From: Pseudomonadota bacterium
Lineage (GTDB): Bacteria > Pseudomonadota > Gammaproteobacteria > Steroidobacterales > Rariloculaceae
Assembly (NCBI GenBank): GCA_009843005.1
Contig: VYEH01000110.1
Location: 1 to 13,235, forward strand
Length of the DNA: 13,235 nucleotides
Direction of reading: 5' to 3'
Below are positions 1-7,391 of this stretch, in pieces. Numbering within the stretch: the stretch's first letter is position 1; each line of letters begins with the position of its first letter. The position numbers and the translations under genes are program-made. Below the pieces are notes generated by a model that saw only the letters and a program-made list of their open reading frames with translations, was not told the DNA's origin and did not search any database.

Positions 1-938
1 GAATAGAACGCCACGATGGAATTCTCGGCAAGGCCGAACTCATCGAGGGCATCGAGAAGCTTGCCCACGTTTGTGTCCAGAGATTCGACCATGGCCGCGT
101 AGGTCGGGTCGGCATGGCCGCGGTCCGCGCGTTTCAGCTCGTATTTTCGGACCAGTGCTTCGGGGGCCTGCAAGGGTACGTGGGGCGTGTAATAGGGAAG
201 AAACAAGAAGAAAGGCTCCGCACCGTGCTCGTCGATAAACTGGATCGCTTTTCGGGTCAGGTAGTCCGTGAGGTATTCGCCGTTTTCGGCATCGTCGATG
301 TACAGATTGTTGTTCGGCTCGAAAAAGCCTCCTTCCCAGGCGCCGGGGTTGCCGGCATGGTATGCGCCGACATTGATCTCAAAGCCTTGTTGTTGCGGTC
401 CATATTCCGGCGGGTCGCCGAGATGCCATTTGCCCATGATGGCGGTGACGTAGCCAGCCTCCCGCAGCGCTTCCGCTACGGTTATCTTCTCCGGCGGCAG
501 TTCGTTCGCATTGTCCGCTCCGATCATGGCGAAAGTGCGGGCCGGGCCCGCATGATAGATGGGTTGATGCGGGTAGTACTGGCCGCTGATGAGGGACGCC
601 CGGCTGGGGGAGCAGTTCGCGGCATTCGTATACGCGTGCCGAAATGCCATTCCCTCGACCGCCAACCGATCGATGTTGGGTGTCTCGTAGTAGGTTCGGT
701 CCAGGGGATCGAAGCTGTTGATGTCGGTCAGGCCCAGGTCATCCGCCACGATAAAGACGATGTTCGGTGGGTTGCCATGAGACAAATCCGCCTCGCCCTG
801 AGCATGGGCGGTTGCACCCCATAACAGGATCGACAGCGCAATGACCGATGAGTCTAAGACGGTTGTGTTGACTGTAGCGAGTCGTGCCAGGCGCGGGCCT
901 GCGGACGCTGACAAGTCGCTATCAGTATGAAGGAGCAC
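1..938 (-). CDS. Type I (formylglycine) sulfatase, exported, 3' end cut by window edge
   Basis: About 312 codons of an alkaline-phosphatase-superfamily sulfatase, which would hydrolyse a sulfate ester in the periplasm; the substrate cannot be read from sequence. Visible: the metal-binding NIVFIVADDLG stretch (D66, D67), the sulfatase signature CSPSRASLISG with C109 as the residue converted to formylglycine, and GKWHLG (K170, H172). The C-terminal part lies beyond base 1. A hydrophobic segment ending in ATAHA-Q around residue 46 looks like a signal peptide. No in-frame ATG exists before the domain. The best outer start is GTG at 938-936, which shares one base with the TAG of the upstream cytochrome gene (TAGTG) and suggests translational coupling; a TTG at 914-912 is the alternative. 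The Cys-type signature implies dependence on a maturation enzyme (FGE or anSME) not seen here. Family assignment is firm; start is uncertain. Confidence 0.93.
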   Translation of the reverse strand, partial: MLLHTDSDLSASAGPRLARLATVNTTVLDSSVIALSILLWGATAHAQGEADLSHGNPPNIVFIVADDLGLTDINSFDPLDRTYYETPNIDRLAVEGMAFRHAYTNAANCSPSRASLISGQYYPHQPIYHAGPARTFAMIGADNANELPPEKITVAEALREAGYVTAIMGKWHLGDPPEYGPQQQGFEINVGAYHAGNPGAWEGGFFEPNNNLYIDDAENGEYLTDYLTRKAIQFIDEHGAEPFFLFLPYYTPHVPLQAPEALVRKYELKRADRGHADPTYAAMVESLDTNVGKLLDALDEFGLAENSIVAFY

Positions 939-3280
939 TACGGAGATCCCGTATTGAGTTCGTCCAGCAACGCCCGGGCGGATGGATCCGCCGGCGACAT
1001 TTCCAGCAGGCGTTCGGCATACAGGCGCGCCTCATCGACTTCGCCCGCGTCCCTGTGGATCGTCGCCAGGGCGACGATGGTGTCGCGGTGTCCGGGAAAG
1101 CGGTCGTGGGCTTCGCGCAGCCTTTGCAGCGCTGCGGCCCGTTCGCCCGTGGAATTCAGGGCAATGCCGATCACGTATTGGTAGTAGGGTTCGTCGGGCG
1201 CCAAATCGGCCGCTCGTTGGAGCGATTCCATGGCCGCCTCAAGCTGTTCCGAGCGCACCAGCGACAACCCCAGGGCGAAATGGCCGCTGGGATCTTCGCC
1301 GTTGGACTCGACGGCCTGGCGCAGCAGCGCTTCCGCATCCTGTTCCCGCCCGTACTGGCGCAGCAAATCGGCGAGATTGATGTACGCGGCGGTGAACCAG
1401 GGCGCTCGCGCGATGGTGGCCTCAAACGCCTCTGTCGCTTCTTCCAGGCGACCAAGCTGAGCCAGGGTGCTGGCCGAGTTGAAGAGTCCCTCGGCGCGAT
1501 CGGAATTAAAACGCTGCGCAGCCCAGTACTCCTCCAGGGCCGCGTCGAGGTCGTTGCGCCGGCGTTCGCTGAGCTGCTCCCGGGACGGCAGCAGGGCCCT
1601 GGCGGCCGCCAGCCGCAATGCCCGCAAGGGGTGAGACAGGAATCGCTGGCCGAAGCCGACACGGTCGTCGGGATTCAGGTTCTCCAGCAGGCCCACGGCG
1701 GCCAGTTGCACCAGCGGGTCGTCGTTCTGCAGGACAGCTTCCACCGTCTGCAGCGCCCGGTCGTCCATTTGTGCCGACAACAGGCTGACCGCGGTGGCGC
1801 GAACGATGGCGGGCATCGTCGCATCGTCTGCCAGGGCAGTCAGGCGGGAACCGCGATCGCTGGCCCACTGGCGCGCGGCATGGATGGCCTCCGCGTAATG
1901 GGGTGTGCCGGAGCGGCCCTCCGGGAACCAGGCGGCGACGGTATCCGCGGCCCACTGGTCGCCTTCGGCCTGGTGGCAGCCGCTGCAGGCATTGGGCGTG
2001 CCCAATGACACCGACAGGTCGGGCCTCGGCACGCGGAAACTGTGGTCGCGCCGCGGGTCGACCACCATGTAGGTTTCCGTGGGCATGTGACAGTCCACGC
2101 AGTTCGTACCGGGTCCGTCCCCGGGATGGCGATGGTGCTGCGGGCCGAGATAGACGCTGGCCTGGTGGCACTGGGCGCAAAGCGCGTCGCCCTGGGCGCG
2201 CAGTTGGGCGCTGTGGGGCTCGTGGCAGTCGCTGCAGGTGACGCCGGCGGCGTGCATCGGGCTCTGCAGGAACGATCCGTAGACGTAGACCTCATCCTGG
2301 ATCTGGCCGTCCGCATGGTAGAGCCCCTCGTCCAGAAGCGAGGGCTGGAAGCCGTCCAGCAGCGGATCGCCGGGATGGAACTCATCACTGAACTGGCTGC
2401 GGCGCGAGTGGCACTGGGCGCAGGTTTCAAGTTCCGTGCGATCCGTAAGCGGCGGGACGCGCTGGGCGATGACCGCGCCTTCGGGAAACTGCCACTGGCC
2501 GGTAGCGGCCGCCAGGCCCATGGGAACATCCTCCGGCGCCCGAACGTGGAGAGAGCCCGGGCCGTGGCAGGATTCGCAGTCCACGTCGATGCTGGAAAAC
2601 GTCGTTTCGAAGCGATCCTCCTCCGGGTCGTAGTTTTTTCGCAGGTTGGTGGAGTGGCATTCCGCGCAGGTGCTGTTCCAGTTGTAGAAGGTGCCCGTCC
2701 AGTGCAGTGGATCCTCGTGGTCCACTGCATCGTCCGGGTAGAGGTGAAACCAGCGCTGTCCTCCCTCGTCGGCAGGATGCGAATCCCAGGCGATGTTGAG
2801 CACCTGGAAGCGGCCGTCGGGAAATTCTGCAAGGTATTGCTGCAACGGCTCGATCCCGAACGCGTGTGTGATCTCATACTCGGTCAGCACGCCGTCGGGG
2901 CCGTCGGTACGCACCCGGTAGACGCCGTCGCGGACGAAAAATTCACTGGTAACGCCGTTATAGGTGAATTGCGCGTTGTTGAAATCGCCGCTGATCGAAG
3001 CCGGACTCGCAACGGCCATGGCCAGGTCATGGTGCGATCCCCGCCAGAGTTCGGCTTCGGCCATGTGGCATGCGGAACACTGCTCGCCTCCCACGTAGTC
3101 GGCCAGGCCTGCAAGGGCGTTTTCGTCCGGCGCTGGGGGCTCTTCGGCAGCGCAGCCGGCAAGCAAAATTGCCATAAGCGCGGCTCCCGATGGGAACGAG
3201 ACTCCCGACGGGAACGGTTGCGCATCCATGCCCAGCAAGTCGCCTGCTGCATGAGACAAATACAGTGGGGCTTTCACCAC
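938..3280 (-). CDS. Octaheme c-type cytochrome lipoprotein with HEAT-like and TPR repeats
   Basis: A 780-codon extracytoplasmic electron-transfer protein. Eight CXXCH heme-binding motifs are visible, with first cysteines near residues 68, 205, 235, 287, 349, 368, 394 and 432, all in the N-terminal 440 residues; the layout resembles the cytochrome c554/multiheme superfamily. Residues about 470-565 form alanine/leucine-rich helical repeats like HEAT, and about 585-775 read as TPRs. This suggests a heme module tethered to a protein-interaction scaffold. A lipobox LLAGC (C43) indicates a lipidated, membrane-anchored protein. The start is uncertain: the outer start is GTG at 3280, without a clear SD; ATG at 3229-3227 is possible and still gives a lipobox, but its n-region lacks basic residues. 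The gene lies 13 bases after a small membrane protein gene and overlaps the sulfatase by one base, so the three probably form an operon. Electron donor and acceptor are unknown. Confidence 0.93.
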   Translation of the reverse strand: MVKAPLYLSHAAGDLLGMDAQPFPSGVSFPSGAALMAILLAGCAAEEPPAPDENALAGLADYVGGEQCSACHMAEAELWRGSHHDLAMAVASPASISGDFNNAQFTYNGVTSEFFVRDGVYRVRTDGPDGVLTEYEITHAFGIEPLQQYLAEFPDGRFQVLNIAWDSHPADEGGQRWFHLYPDDAVDHEDPLHWTGTFYNWNSTCAECHSTNLRKNYDPEEDRFETTFSSIDVDCESCHGPGSLHVRAPEDVPMGLAAATGQWQFPEGAVIAQRVPPLTDRTELETCAQCHSRRSQFSDEFHPGDPLLDGFQPSLLDEGLYHADGQIQDEVYVYGSFLQSPMHAAGVTCSDCHEPHSAQLRAQGDALCAQCHQASVYLGPQHHRHPGDGPGTNCVDCHMPTETYMVVDPRRDHSFRVPRPDLSVSLGTPNACSGCHQAEGDQWAADTVAAWFPEGRSGTPHYAEAIHAARQWASDRGSRLTALADDATMPAIVRATAVSLLSAQMDDRALQTVEAVLQNDDPLVQLAAVGLLENLNPDDRVGFGQRFLSHPLRALRLAAARALLPSREQLSERRRNDLDAALEEYWAAQRFNSDRAEGLFNSASTLAQLGRLEEATEAFEATIARAPWFTAAYINLADLLRQYGREQDAEALLRQAVESNGEDPSGHFALGLSLVRSEQLEAAMESLQRAADLAPDEPYYQYVIGIALNSTGERAAALQRLREAHDRFPGHRDTIVALATIHRDAGEVDEARLYAERLLEMSPADPSARALLDELNTGSP
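3181..3216. repeat. Two tandem 18-bp repeats in the cytochrome signal peptide
   Basis: Two adjacent 18-base units (3181-3198 and 3199-3216) differ at only a few positions. On the minus strand they encode the duplicated peptide FPSGVS/FPSGAA just before the hydrophobic core of the lipoprotein signal. The duplication keeps frame and lengthens the n-region by six residues. It looks like a recent slippage or tandem duplication event. Confidence 0.75.
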
Positions 3281-3293
3281 GTGCCGCCAGTCG

Positions 3294-3548
3294 TTATAGC
3301 GGCGGGCGTTGGCGTCGCTTGAAAAAATCGTAGACGTAGCCGGCTATACCGACCCCGGCAATCAAGTTGCCGATCTGGGAACCGGATGTCGCGAACTCAA
3401 TCGTGATTCCGACGAAGATCAGAACGAGGCTGATGACTCTCAAGTTCAAGGCCAGACTCCCGGACCGCTCCTGGCCGGCCTGGTAGCCGTCCCTTGCAGT
3501 CCCTGTTGCATCATCTGGATTTCTAACAGACCCTAGTGCCGTGCTCAA
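3294..3548 (-). CDS. Small two-helix membrane protein, function unknown
   Basis: Up to 84 residues. The C-terminal 50 contain two hydrophobic stretches (about LRVISLVLIFVGITI and IGNLIAGVGIAGYVY) followed by a basic tail FKRRQR, typical of a small inner-membrane protein with a cytoplasmic C-terminus. I do not recognise a family. The outermost start is TTG at 3548-3546, which overlaps the start of the divergent permease gene by 8 bases. A more likely start is TTG at 3449-3447, preceded by GGGAG at a suitable distance, giving about 51 residues (starting MNLRVISLV). The stop lies 13 bases before the outer start of the octaheme cytochrome gene on the same strand, so co-transcription is likely. 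It could be a membrane partner of the cytochrome, but only position supports that. Confidence 0.55.
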   Translation of the reverse strand: MSTALGSVRNPDDATGTARDGYQAGQERSGSLALNLRVISLVLIFVGITIEFATSGSQIGNLIAGVGIAGYVYDFFKRRQRPPL

Positions 3549-4398
3549 GGCTCGTGTTCAATTGATTTTCGGCGCACTGCTGTTTTCGACGGGCGGAGTG
3601 GCCATCAAGGCGGCGACGCTGACCGGTTGGCAGGTGTCCTGTTTTCGCAGCCTGCTGGGAGGGTTGGTCATTCTCTTGCTGATCCCCCGGGCGCGTCAGG
3701 GCTTGACATGGCGATCTTTAATGGTGGCCGTTCCCTTCGCCGCAACCTTCACGCTATTCACATTGGCCAACAAGCTGACGACGGCGGCCAATGCGATGTT
3801 CCTGCAGGAAACGGCGCCCTTCTATGTGCTGTTGCTGGGTCCGCTGCTGCTGGGTGAACGAATCGTCAAGCGTGACCTGGCCTTCATGGCGGCCCTGGTA
3901 GCAGGACTGGTGCTGATTCTCGGTTTTGGTGGCGAGGCGCTGGACACAGCCCCCAATCCGCGACTGGGTAACCTGCTCGGTGTCTGCACCGGCATCGCAT
4001 GGGCGCTCACCCTGACGGGCCTGCGCTGGCTGGCGTCTCGCTCGGGATCCGGCAGGGATCAGCCGGAAACAGCGGTGGTGGCAGGCTGTTTGCTCGCCGC
4101 CGTTGTGGCCGGGTTCTTCGTCTTTCCGCTCGGCGAAACCAGCAGCATTGACTGGCTTGTGATCGCCTATCTGGGTGTATTCCAGATAGGCCTGGCGTAT
4201 TACCTTGTTACCCGGAGCATGAGGCGGTTGCCCGTGATCGAAACGTCGCTGCTGCTCCTGGTTGAACCGGCGTTCACGCCGCTGTGGGCGTGGCTGATTC
4301 TGGCTGAGAATCCCGGTACACCGGCCATGCTCGGCGGCGCCGTGATCATTCTTGCGATCGGGATATACTCGCTGCTCCGCGCACCGGCTGCGTCGTAA
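3541..4398 (+). CDS. EamA/DMT-family permease
   Basis: A 285-residue, very hydrophobic protein with about ten membrane helices in two repeated halves, the size and pattern of drug/metabolite transporters with two EamA domains. The N-terminal half opens with LIFGALLFSTGGVAIKAA and has TTAANAMFLQETAPFYVLLL near residue 80, a typical DMT segment; the second half has the matching LLLLVEPAFTPLWAWLIL stretch near 240. These proteins are inner-membrane exporters or permeases for small metabolites; the substrate cannot be read from sequence. The start is GTG at 3541: there is no upstream in-frame ATG or GTG before a stop, and no obvious SD. The gene stands alone, divergent from the cytochrome run and convergent with the DUF6152-like gene, whose stop is 40 bases away. 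Confidence 0.9.
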   Translation: MLKARVQLIFGALLFSTGGVAIKAATLTGWQVSCFRSLLGGLVILLLIPRARQGLTWRSLMVAVPFAATFTLFTLANKLTTAANAMFLQETAPFYVLLLGPLLLGERIVKRDLAFMAALVAGLVLILGFGGEALDTAPNPRLGNLLGVCTGIAWALTLTGLRWLASRSGSGRDQPETAVVAGCLLAAVVAGFFVFPLGETSSIDWLVIAYLGVFQIGLAYYLVTRSMRRLPVIETSLLLLVEPAFTPLWAWLILAENPGTPAMLGGAVIILAIGIYSLLRAPAAS

Positions 4399-4438
4399 CC
4401 CCGCGATTTTTCGGGAGGGCAGCCCTCAGTCTGTCCTG

Positions 4439-5515
4439 CTACCCGTTCGGAACTTCCAGAAACGCGTCCTTCAGCTCCACGCAGGCATACGGCTCGAACG
4501 GAACGTCGGATGGGAAGACCGTATCCTCGCCGGTGTATGCTCCGGTGAAGTAACGTGGATCTTCCGCTGTGTAGTTTCTTGTGAGCCCCTGGGTCTCGGC
4601 GTCATAGGTGAAACGCTCCACGACGTGGAGGTCCTCGCTGTGCGGGACCAGCCCACCCGGGCCGGCGACGATGAACCCTTCCTCGAATCCGACCGAATCG
4701 ACGATCAGCGCGCCATCCTCCCAGCGCCCGATGGAGTGACCGGCTCTGCTCGGAACGATGTCGTCGGGGTGTTCATCCATATCCATTCTGATCGTCCGGA
4801 CGATGTCCATGAACCCGTACCTGAGCGTGATCTCGTCGTCTGTCTGGATGACTTCGTTGACGTGCCGGTCGAACTCCCAGTCGAACAGGATGTTGACCGC
4901 CATGCAGTGAAAGCGCGGATTGTCCTCCTGGTGGCTGAGTCCTTCAATAGCCCCCCGGCCGGCATCCGTCAGCGCCAGTGCCGGTCCTCCTCCCATGCCC
5001 ATGGCGGGCGGGGCGCCCATGCCCGGGGCCATTCCGCCGCCCCCCGCGCCTCCCTGTGGATTGCGCTGTGGCGCCGCCCACGTGCCCGAGAGCTGAAGGC
5101 GGCCCGCGGCGAGCCGGTCGGCACTGCCGGTCGGCGCATCGAGAACCCGGCGCTGGTCATAGCGCTGCAGCACGCTGCCGTCGGCGAGAACGACGGATCG
5201 CAGCGCGCAGGCGTGAGGCTCAAGCCGACCCTGACTCCCGGTAACGGTGATCGTCTCGCCGATCGGGAACAGGTCTTCGGTCCAGCCGGCGCGCCGCAGG
5301 AGGGAGCCCGCCTGCAACTCGCAACGCCACGGCGTGACCGCGCCATCGGATTCGGTGACGTCGAAATAGATGTAACCGTGCGGATTGACGAAGCGAACTT
5401 CGGTCACGGCGCCGGTGATCTCCACCTGCTGTGAAGCATCGAACTGTCCGGGGCCATGGTGTGCGGATGCGGCAAAGGGCACGATCAGGACAATCAGGTA
5501 GCAATGGAAGCGCAT
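4439..5515 (-). CDS. Secreted DUF6152-like protein
   Basis: A 358-residue exported protein of unknown function. A signal peptide is clear: MRFHCYLIVLIVPFAASA, with probable cleavage before HHGPGQFD. The mature N-terminal domain (about residues 19-120: an AHHG start, VEITGAVTEVRFVNPHGYI, then a beta-rich PWRCEL-like stretch) matches the DUF6152 pattern I recall. Residues about 153-178 form a glycine/methionine/proline-rich linker, followed by a second beta-rich domain (MDIVRTIRMDMDEHPDD, GRWEDGALIVDSVGF) common in such proteins. The start is decided by a strong SD, AAGGAG, six bases before ATG 5515-5513; a longer in-frame reading to 5635 lacks these signals. The gene is divergent from the metallo-beta-lactamase-fold gene across 238 bases. 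Confidence 0.85.
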   Translation of the reverse strand: MRFHCYLIVLIVPFAASAHHGPGQFDASQQVEITGAVTEVRFVNPHGYIYFDVTESDGAVTPWRCELQAGSLLRRAGWTEDLFPIGETITVTGSQGRLEPHACALRSVVLADGSVLQRYDQRRVLDAPTGSADRLAAGRLQLSGTWAAPQRNPQGGAGGGGMAPGMGAPPAMGMGGGPALALTDAGRGAIEGLSHQEDNPRFHCMAVNILFDWEFDRHVNEVIQTDDEITLRYGFMDIVRTIRMDMDEHPDDIVPSRAGHSIGRWEDGALIVDSVGFEEGFIVAGPGGLVPHSEDLHVVERFTYDAETQGLTRNYTAEDPRYFTGAYTGEDTVFPSDVPFEPYACVELKDAFLEVPNG

Positions 5516-5521
5516 GTTGAT

Positions 5522-5527
5522 CTCCTT
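5522..5527 (-). promoter_or_regulatory. Shine-Dalgarno site fixing the DUF6152-like start
   Basis: On the minus strand AAGGAG lies six bases before ATG 5515-5513, and a clear signal peptide begins at that ATG. This selects it over the in-frame start 40 codons upstream. Confidence 0.85.
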
Positions 5528-5594
5528 GATACAGATGTTGCGGATAAAACGAGTCTTCGTGCTCGTTCCCAGTAGAATCCGTCGGACTGTTTTC

Positions 5595-5600
5595 ATCATA
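5595..5600 (-). promoter_or_regulatory. Possible -10 box for the DUF6152-like gene
   Basis: TATGAT on the minus strand, about 80 bases before the start codon, in the 238-base region shared with the divergent gene. I see no convincing -35 at standard spacing, so this is weak. On the plus strand an AT-rich patch near 5704-5713 could serve the opposite gene. Confidence 0.25.
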
Positions 5601-5743
5601 GCATCCGCCCATTTGCCGAGAACGAAACAGGGCAACCCAACGCCATCCCCGCTGGCGTCAACAGGCCCTGGTGCGAATGGTCAATGCGTATTCGGCGCGG
5701 TTTCAAATAAAATGTGCGACCTGAGCGGGCCACGCCCAAACCT

Positions 5744-5748
5744 GGAGG
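5744..5748 (+). promoter_or_regulatory. Shine-Dalgarno site fixing the MBL-fold protein start
   Basis: GGAGG sits five bases before ATG 5754, where a signal peptide begins. An in-frame ATG at 5712 is 14 codons upstream and lacks this spacing. Confidence 0.85.
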
Positions 5749-5753
5749 CTGAA

Positions 5754-7370
5754 ATGAGATTCAGGAACCTGTTCGCCCTGCTGGGGCTCTTGCCGTTGCC
5801 GGCAACCTACTCGCTTGGCCAGGAAATCCCTCCGGGCTTCCTGGATCCCGAACCCATCCTGCAGGCGGCGGAGGCCGCCATCGGTACCGAAAACCTGCGC
5901 TGCGTCACCATCGCCGGTTCGGGCTACAGCGGCAAGGTGGGGCAGCAGCGCCTGAACGGCTACAACGTCGACTGGCCCCGCGGAGAGTTGAACAACTACA
6001 CCCGGATGATGAACTGGGAGGCGGGCGTCATGCTGGAGACGTTCGACCGCCCGCCCGGACAGAATCCCGCCTCGTGGAAGTACGGACTGGGCTGGGTCGG
6101 CGGGACGCCCCTCCAGGAGAATTCCCGGCAATTGTTCATGGTCAATGGCGAATACGGCTGGCATCAGGATGGCCCCGAAGCCGAGCCCGTGGCCGCCACT
6201 CCCGAGGATTCGGAAATCTGGCAACTGGACATGTGGCTCAACCCGCACGGATTCCTGAAGGCGGCGCGTCTGCCGGGCGCCAACCCGGTCGCGACCTGGC
6301 GCTGGGAACTGGGCGAGATGGGCCGCGACGGTCCCACCACGACACCCGAGAAAGTCCGGATCGTCTCCATCACCGTCATGGGCAAGTACCGGGTCGATGC
6401 GACGATCAACAGCGAAGACCTGCTCCAGCGTATCCACACGTGGGTAGGCGATCCGGTCCTGGGCGACTTCAACTACGAACACGAATTCTTCAACGACAGC
6501 TACGCCGACCTGGGCGACGGCATTCGCTTCCCCATCCGCTGGCACTCCCACCAGGGCTGGGACGACAACTACCAGGCCCAGAGCATCAACGCCGGACACA
6601 ATGCCTTTGGCGGAGAGTTTGCCGACATTCAGACCAATCTATGCCCGGAGCCGATTGAAGTTCCGGACTCTGTGCGGGAGGCCACTTTCGAGGTGACGGT
6701 CGAGTCCGAAGAGATCGCCGACGGCGTGTATGTACTGGGCGGCGCCTCGCACAACAGCGTCGCCGTGGAGTTCGAGGATTTCATTGCGGTTGTGGAAGCG
6801 CCATTGAGCGAGAAGCGCAGTCTGGCGGTGATCGAGGAGGTGGTCGACCTCATGCCAGACAAGCCGATCCGGTTCCTGGTCAACACCCATCAGCACCACG
6901 ATCACATCGGCGGCCTGCGGACCTACATGCACATCGGGGCAACCATCGTCACCCACAGGCTGAACTACGACTTCTATACCCGCGACGTGCTCAACTACGC
7001 TCAGCGCACATTGCTTCCCGATATGGTCTCGCTGTGGCCGCCCACCGAACTGGCGGAGGGCTATTACTACGAGCGCTATACGGAAAACTACGTGATCAGC
7101 GACGGCGATCGCAACATGCACTTGTACTACGTGCATCCGTTGGCATTTGTGGAAGGCATGACGATCGCCTACCTGCCCGACGAAGAAATTCTGATCGAGT
7201 CGGACCTGTTCGACACCTGCCTGCCGCCACCGGCCGAAGCCACGGCGTCCAACCGCAGTCTCTATGACCAGGTTGAGCGGCTGGGACTGGACGTGTCGAC
7301 GGTTGTTCCTATCCACGGCCCGCCCGCGGTATGGAGCGACTTTCTTCAGATTCCCGGTCTGACCGATTAG
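5754..7370 (+). CDS. Exported metallo-beta-lactamase-fold hydrolase with large N-terminal domain
   Basis: A 538-residue protein. Residues 1-22 are a signal peptide (MRFRNLFALLGLLPLPATYS). Residues about 30-300 form an N-terminal domain I cannot name, rich in W/Y and beta-strand patterns. Residues about 310-530 are a metallo-beta-lactamase fold: THQHHDHIGG gives the HxHxDH motif (H379, H381, D383, H384), H461 is a candidate third histidine, SDLFD supplies D484, and PIHG supplies H521. The dinuclear zinc ligand set therefore looks complete and the enzyme should be active; the substrate is unknown. It is predicted to be periplasmic or secreted. The arrangement recalls exported MBL proteins found with other secreted hydrolases. 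The gene is divergent from the DUF6152-like gene and convergent with the amidohydrolase gene, 21 bases away. Confidence 0.9.
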   Translation: MRFRNLFALLGLLPLPATYSLGQEIPPGFLDPEPILQAAEAAIGTENLRCVTIAGSGYSGKVGQQRLNGYNVDWPRGELNNYTRMMNWEAGVMLETFDRPPGQNPASWKYGLGWVGGTPLQENSRQLFMVNGEYGWHQDGPEAEPVAATPEDSEIWQLDMWLNPHGFLKAARLPGANPVATWRWELGEMGRDGPTTTPEKVRIVSITVMGKYRVDATINSEDLLQRIHTWVGDPVLGDFNYEHEFFNDSYADLGDGIRFPIRWHSHQGWDDNYQAQSINAGHNAFGGEFADIQTNLCPEPIEVPDSVREATFEVTVESEEIADGVYVLGGASHNSVAVEFEDFIAVVEAPLSEKRSLAVIEEVVDLMPDKPIRFLVNTHQHHDHIGGLRTYMHIGATIVTHRLNYDFYTRDVLNYAQRTLLPDMVSLWPPTELAEGYYYERYTENYVISDGDRNMHLYYVHPLAFVEGMTIAYLPDEEILIESDLFDTCLPPPAEATASNRSLYDQVERLGLDVSTVVPIHGPPAVWSDFLQIPGLTD

Positions 7371-7391
7371 GGCCTGCTGGCGCTTCCCTGA

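Noticed and set aside
114..824. Plus-strand 236-codon open frame opposite the sulfatase
   Set aside because: The minus strand carries clear sulfatase motifs over the same bases; the plus-strand product has none.
884..905. Similarity between about 887-907 and the 23-bp hairpin arm of the MITE (about 18 of 21 bases)
   Set aside because: It lies within the sulfatase signal region, has no paired arm or terminal repeat, and such GC-rich matches can arise by chance.
938..3322. Long plus-strand open frames (884-2008 and 2042-3322) opposite the cytochrome gene
   Set aside because: They are antisense to a gene with eight heme motifs, lack recognisable domains, and reflect high GC content.
4407..4428. 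Possible terminator between the convergent permease and DUF6152-like genes
   Set aside because: The GAGGGC/GCCCTC repeat has only one base between arms, and the T-run lies before it rather than after.
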